From: Oscillospiraceae bacterium
GTDB taxonomy: Bacteria > Bacillota > Clostridia > Oscillospirales > Ruminococcaceae
Length of the DNA stretch: 64,000 nucleotides
Reading direction: 5' to 3'
NCBI GenBank assembly: GCA_900770285.1
Contig: CAAGJO010000019.1
Span: 1 to 64,000, forward strand
Position numbers and translations under genes: made by a program. Under the pieces are notes generated by a model, which searched no databases, was not told the DNA's origin, and worked only from the letters and a program-made list of their open reading frames with translations. This document shows positions 60,537 to 64,000 of the stretch, piece after piece (positions within the stretch are counted from its first letter, which is position 1; each line of letters begins with the position of its first letter).

Positions 60537-61481
60537 TTAGTCTAAGTACTTGCCTAACAGCTTGTTAACTCCGGCATTGGCAAGCAGCATTACTGCGAAC
60601 AAAACAAAGCATATTGCTGATGCGTAACCCATTTCATAACGAATGTTACCGTAGTCCTGTGCATGGTTCATAATCGTATGAGCCGCATAGTCTGTAGAAG
60701 GAAGTCCTACAAGGTTCTTTCCGACTTCACCAACTGTAAATGATGTTGAAATCTGCATTACAGCTGCGAACAAAAGCTGTGGACCCATTGAAGGAATTGT
60801 AATTGTGAAAAGCTCCTGCCATCTGTTTTTGATACCTTCGATAGCACCTGCTTCGTACATTGTTTTATCAATGTTCTGGAAACCGGCTCTGATAGCAAGG
60901 AATCCAGCACCCATTGAAATCCACATTTGTACAACAATACAAACTGTAAGGATATATTTTGTATCGGTAAGGAACTGAACAGGAGAGTTTGTAAGTCCAA
61001 GGTCCATCAATGTTGCATTGAGGAATCCATATGAGTCACCTGAAAGAATGAGCTGCCAGGTAACATATATTGATGTTGTCATTGAAGGAGCATAGAATAC
61101 AAATGTAAAGAATGTTTTAAGGAACGGATTCATTTCATTGATCAGCCATGCTACGAAGAAGCTGAGTATGTATGAAAACGGACCTGTAAATATTGCAAAG
61201 ATAAGTGTGTTTCTTACTGCAATTAGAAAAACGTCATCGTTTACAAATAAAGTATAGAAATTTGAAAGACCTACCCACTTTGGTGACTGAATCATATTAA
61301 AGTTTGTAAAACCCATCGGAAGGGACATTACAACCGGCACAATTGTGAATAAAATGAACAAAACCATAAAAGGAAGGAGAAGTGCATAACAGCCCTTGTT
61401 AACAGCCATCATATGCATGGTGTAGGCAAATTTTCCTTGTTTGTTCTTAGGGGTAATATCTTTAGAAGATTTTTTTGCCAT
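60537..61481 (-). CDS. carbohydrate ABC transporter permease, MalF-like (first pair)
   Basis: A 314-residue six-helix permease, EAA loop YEAGAIEGIKNRWQELFTIT. It follows the solute-binding protein gene by 17 nt and precedes the MalG-type permease, the usual binding protein-F-G order. No ATPase gene is linked. Confidence 0.91.
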   Translation of the reverse strand: MAKKSSKDITPKNKQGKFAYTMHMMAVNKGCYALLLPFMVLFILFTIVPVVMSLPMGFTNFNMIQSPKWVGLSNFYTLFVNDDVFLIAVRNTLIFAIFTGPFSYILSFFVAWLINEMNPFLKTFFTFVFYAPSMTTSIYVTWQLILSGDSYGFLNATLMDLGLTNSPVQFLTDTKYILTVCIVVQMWISMGAGFLAIRAGFQNIDKTMYEAGAIEGIKNRWQELFTITIPSMGPQLLFAAVMQISTSFTVGEVGKNLVGLPSTDYAAHTIMNHAQDYGNIRYEMGYASAICFVLFAVMLLANAGVNKLLGKYLD

Positions 61482-61498
61482 TTATGTTTTCTCCTTTC

Positions 61499-64000
61499 TT
61501 AGTCTTTTTTATCAAGACCGAGGTCTTGACGTTTACGTGTGATTTCTGCATTGATATCCTTGTTGTACCAGAACAATGTATCACGAGCATTGTCATAATC
61601 GTTGGCAACCTTTCTGAATGCGTTCAGAACGTTACGTGTTACACCATATGAAGAAGGCAATACAGGAATTTCTACCTGAGATTCAAGCTGACTCTTAAGC
61701 TTTGAAACCTGAGTATCTGTCCATGAAAGATCATCAAGTGCATCAACATTTGCAGATTCAAATCTTGCCATTGTACCGGCAATTGATTCAATATCATTAC
61801 CATACTGTGCCATTATTTCCTTAGAAGTAAACCACTTGAGGAATTCCCAGGCACCTTCCTGGTCAGGAGCTTTCTTGAATATGATACCGCCTGATCCCTG
61901 TGAGCATGATGCATGATTTATTGTACCGTCTTCCTGTACAGTACCAGGCATTGGCTGGAAGTCCCAGCAGCCCTTAATTTCAGGAGCGGCAACAGAAAGC
62001 TGGTTAAAGAATGTTTCATTCTGAATTACAATTGGCATATCTCCGGTTCTGAAACGGGTAAATGCATCATAAGTCTGTGAAAAGCTGTATTTCGTATAGA
62101 ACTGTGTCCACATATCAAATGCTTCAATTGCTTCACGAGAATCAAAGGTTGTCTTTGCCTGCTCTTCGTTAAAGTAATTTTTACCCTGCTGAAGCAAAAG
62201 TGTAGCAAATGTATTACCTGCTTCTGTTACAGGTGAAATATATGTCTGTCCGCCGGTATATTCAGGCTTTGGCATAATAAGTCCGACTTCCATATAGTTT
62301 CTCTGAATTGTCGGCAATACATCGATAAGTCCCTGCCATGTTGTCAGATCTGTTTCAGCGTCAATACCGTACTGTGAAAGAATATCTGAACGGTAATAAA
62401 GCATTGGAAATGTCTGAGTAATCGGCAAACCATATGTTCCGCCGTCATACTCATAAAGAACTGCAGCGTCCTTTGAAAATCTTGTTTTGACTTCTTCAAA
62501 GTCAGAATACTGTGAAAGATCTGTAAGAACTCCACGGGCAGCCAGCTGAATTGGGAAATCGGCACCCATGAATAAGCCAAGGTCAGGACCTTTTCCTGCA
62601 AATGTTGATTCAACAACACCGCCTGTTACAAGTTTCATATTGATCTTTGTTTTGGCTGTCGGGTTATAGTCGCTGTCTATAAGCTTCTGAACTGCGAGAG
62701 CGTTATCACGGCCTTGCATTGTCCAGCATACCATAGCTTCTGAATCTTCAGTAGTCAGTGAGTTGTAATCCTCAAAGAAAGAACCGATGAAGGATTTCCA
62801 GCTATATCCGAGGTTCTTCCAGAAAGATGACTTAACTGACGAGAAATCCTGATCTGCTGTACAGATTTCGATTATATCCATTTCAAGGGGCTGTGATCTA
62901 TACTCACTTACCCATGATGAAAGAGTTGTTACATCATCTTTTATCTGTGACATAAGCTCAGGAATACGGTCAGGCTTATCTGTACATTTATCAAGTGTAA
63001 TAGCCATTTTGTTCAATGAAACAGCTTCTGTTCCGCCTGTTCCTGAAAGCTCATCAATCTTATTTTCTAATTCCTTGAGCTGTTTGGAATACGATTTAAA
63101 GTCATCCATAATATGAGGAATAGCTGAATCGATCATGTAGTTATTGTATTCATCAGGATCAGGACCTGTGATCTGACGAATTTGTCTGTAATAACTGTTA
63201 ATGTTATATGTAAGCTCATCAAGTTCACCCATGATCTCTCCGATTTCCCCAGGGATTGCTTCGAGGCTTATTGTATGTTTTCCTGCTGTCAGATGGAAAT
63301 AAAGAGGATTTCCGTCTTTATCTTCAGGGCTGACAACTGTCCAGTTTGAATTATAGTAGAACTTAATCTGGCCAGCTTCTTCGCATGGAACTTCGCCGTC
63401 AATATAAAGTCTTCTGTTTGAATACATTCCGCGCATCTGATCCTGTCTTGCACGGAAACCTAACTTATAGTATCCGTCCTTTTCAACATTGAACTCATAG
63501 GTTACTGTCTGACCGGCCTGTCCCCAGTTACCGTCTTTACCTATAGTATTATATCTTGTTTTTGTAGGACTTTTGCCATTTACGCATGAAGTTACATATG
63601 TATTTCTGTCGGCAGTCGGGAAAAGTGTTCTGCTCGACTTGTAATCAGCCATTTCTGCTTCAAGCTTAATTCTCTCACCCTTTGTTGAGTCAAGCTCACT
63701 CTGTGAAGGCTGGCTATAGGCTTCAGGAGATTTATACTGATAGAACTTAATGTATTCTATAGCAAACTGAGCTTTTGATGACTGCAAAGTAAACTGATGT
63801 TTACCTTTTGTAAGATAAAAATCCAAAGGCTCATTGAAAAGTCCGTCAGGATCTTCAATAGGGCTTTCCTGCCATGCTACTTTTTCAACCTGTCCGGGAC
63901 GAACATCATTGCCTTTGGCATCCTGTTCAATCTTGTTTCCGGATTCGCTGACCCAAACCTTTGAAAGTGTAATTCTTGATGCAGATGTAAACGGACATTT
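61499..64000 (-). CDS. large carbohydrate solute-binding protein with N-terminal CBM-like modules (5' end cut off)
   Basis: The frame stays open to the right edge (833 visible residues), so the start and signal peptide are missing. The C-terminal part (about 370-833) is a family 1 extracellular solute-binding domain: MVTGGVVESTFAGKGPDLGLF-like region, GTYGLPITQTFPMLYYRSDIL and IVIQNETFFNQL. The N-terminal part has at least two beta-sandwich modules resembling CBM6/35: lines such as YEFNVEKDGYYKLGFRARQ and YFHLTAGKHTISLEAIPGE, and a repeat FYLTKGKHQFTLQSSKAQFA. A helical spacer (about 255-330) joins them. About twice the usual size. First visible gene of the glycan ABC operon. Confidence 0.85.
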   Translation of the reverse strand, partial: KCPFTSASRITLSKVWVSESGNKIEQDAKGNDVRPGQVEKVAWQESPIEDPDGLFNEPLDFYLTKGKHQFTLQSSKAQFAIEYIKFYQYKSPEAYSQPSQSELDSTKGERIKLEAEMADYKSSRTLFPTADRNTYVTSCVNGKSPTKTRYNTIGKDGNWGQAGQTVTYEFNVEKDGYYKLGFRARQDQMRGMYSNRRLYIDGEVPCEEAGQIKFYYNSNWTVVSPEDKDGNPLYFHLTAGKHTISLEAIPGEIGEIMGELDELTYNINSYYRQIRQITGPDPDEYNNYMIDSAIPHIMDDFKSYSKQLKELENKIDELSGTGGTEAVSLNKMAITLDKCTDKPDRIPELMSQIKDDVTTLSSWVSEYRSQPLEMDIIEICTADQDFSSVKSSFWKNLGYSWKSFIGSFFEDYNSLTTEDSEAMVCWTMQGRDNALAVQKLIDSDYNPTAKTKINMKLVTGGVVESTFAGKGPDLGLFMGADFPIQLAARGVLTDLSQYSDFEEVKTRFSKDAAVLYEYDGGTYGLPITQTFPMLYYRSDILSQYGIDAETDLTTWQGLIDVLPTIQRNYMEVGLIMPKPEYTGGQTYISPVTEAGNTFATLLLQQGKNYFNEEQAKTTFDSREAIEAFDMWTQFYTKYSFSQTYDAFTRFRTGDMPIVIQNETFFNQLSVAAPEIKGCWDFQPMPGTVQEDGTINHASCSQGSGGIIFKKAPDQEGAWEFLKWFTSKEIMAQYGNDIESIAGTMARFESANVDALDDLSWTDTQVSKLKSQLESQVEIPVLPSSYGVTRNVLNAFRKVANDYDNARDTLFWYNKDINAEITRKRQDLGLDKKD

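Noticed and set aside
1..64000. CRISPR arrays, insertion sequences, prophage, integrases
   Set aside because: No regularly spaced repeats and no transposase, integrase or phage-like proteins were seen in any frame.

Overview
The window comes from the chromosome of an AT-rich, Gram-positive, strictly anaerobic spore former in the Clostridia, most like the Ruminococcus/Oscillospiraceae group. The evidence is a spoIIE gene, an alpha/beta-type small acid-soluble spore protein, a rubrerythrin, a paired GlgC/GlgD ADP-glucose pyrophosphorylase, and a split last step of purine synthesis. Promoters are mostly clear sigma-A type (TTGACA-N17-TATAAT). I saw no transposase, integrase, phage gene, CRISPR array or rRNA. 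Most of the sequence is ordinary, well-packed core genome.

Layout, left to right. (1) 17-16518, mostly minus strand: tRNA-Val, hslO, a methyltransferase, a TrpR-like yerC, engB and lon; the rpsF-ssb-rpsR operon; a zinc-ribbon membrane protein; then on the plus strand prfB, a DUF308 protein, glmU and rsmE; then on the minus strand rimO-pgsA-cysS-cyclophilin. Between glmU and rsmE lies a candidate small RNA on the minus strand. (2) 16750-21804, plus: DUF3783 protein, DMT transporter, a small unknown protein, a fused MacB-like ABC transporter, and a 63-residue Clostridial small protein. (3) 21875-30283, plus: the purine operon purE-C-F-M-N-O-H-D, preceded by a leader with an upstream ORF, a helix that buries its ribosome binding site, and an intrinsic terminator. 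(4) 30480-33733: rsmA and spoIIE, whose promoter, ribosome binding site and the rsmA terminator overlap. (5) 33932-39845: glycogen operon glgB-glgC-glgD-glgA; GlgB has a lysine-rich, histone-H1-like tail. (6) 39981-45482: rarA, a half-size EamA transporter, an apbE/NusG-II/Gx trio linked to flavin-based extracytosolic redox, and rny. (7) 45580-52819: polar amino acid ABC transporter (minus), SASP (plus), M15 peptidase and GH13 amylase (minus), ZIP metal transporter (minus), rubrerythrin (plus) with a palindromic operator.

(8) 52944-64000, all minus and open at the right edge, is the most unusual block. One operon encodes a very large solute-binding protein with N-terminal carbohydrate-binding-like modules, a MalF/MalG-type permease pair, a secreted NHL/TPR protein with a membrane anchor, a Yip1-family membrane protein, a secreted DUF5696 protein, and a second MalF/MalG-type permease pair. 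No ATPase is encoded within the visible part. I infer a glycan capture and import system, probably powered by an ATPase encoded elsewhere. Together with the glycogen operon and the intracellular GH13 enzyme, this fits an organism living on plant or host glycans and storing glucose as glycogen.

All calls are from reading the sequence and from family knowledge; no database search or folding program was run. Start codons were often moved downstream of the longest possible reading frame to the Met/Val/Leu codon with a Shine-Dalgarno sequence at normal distance.
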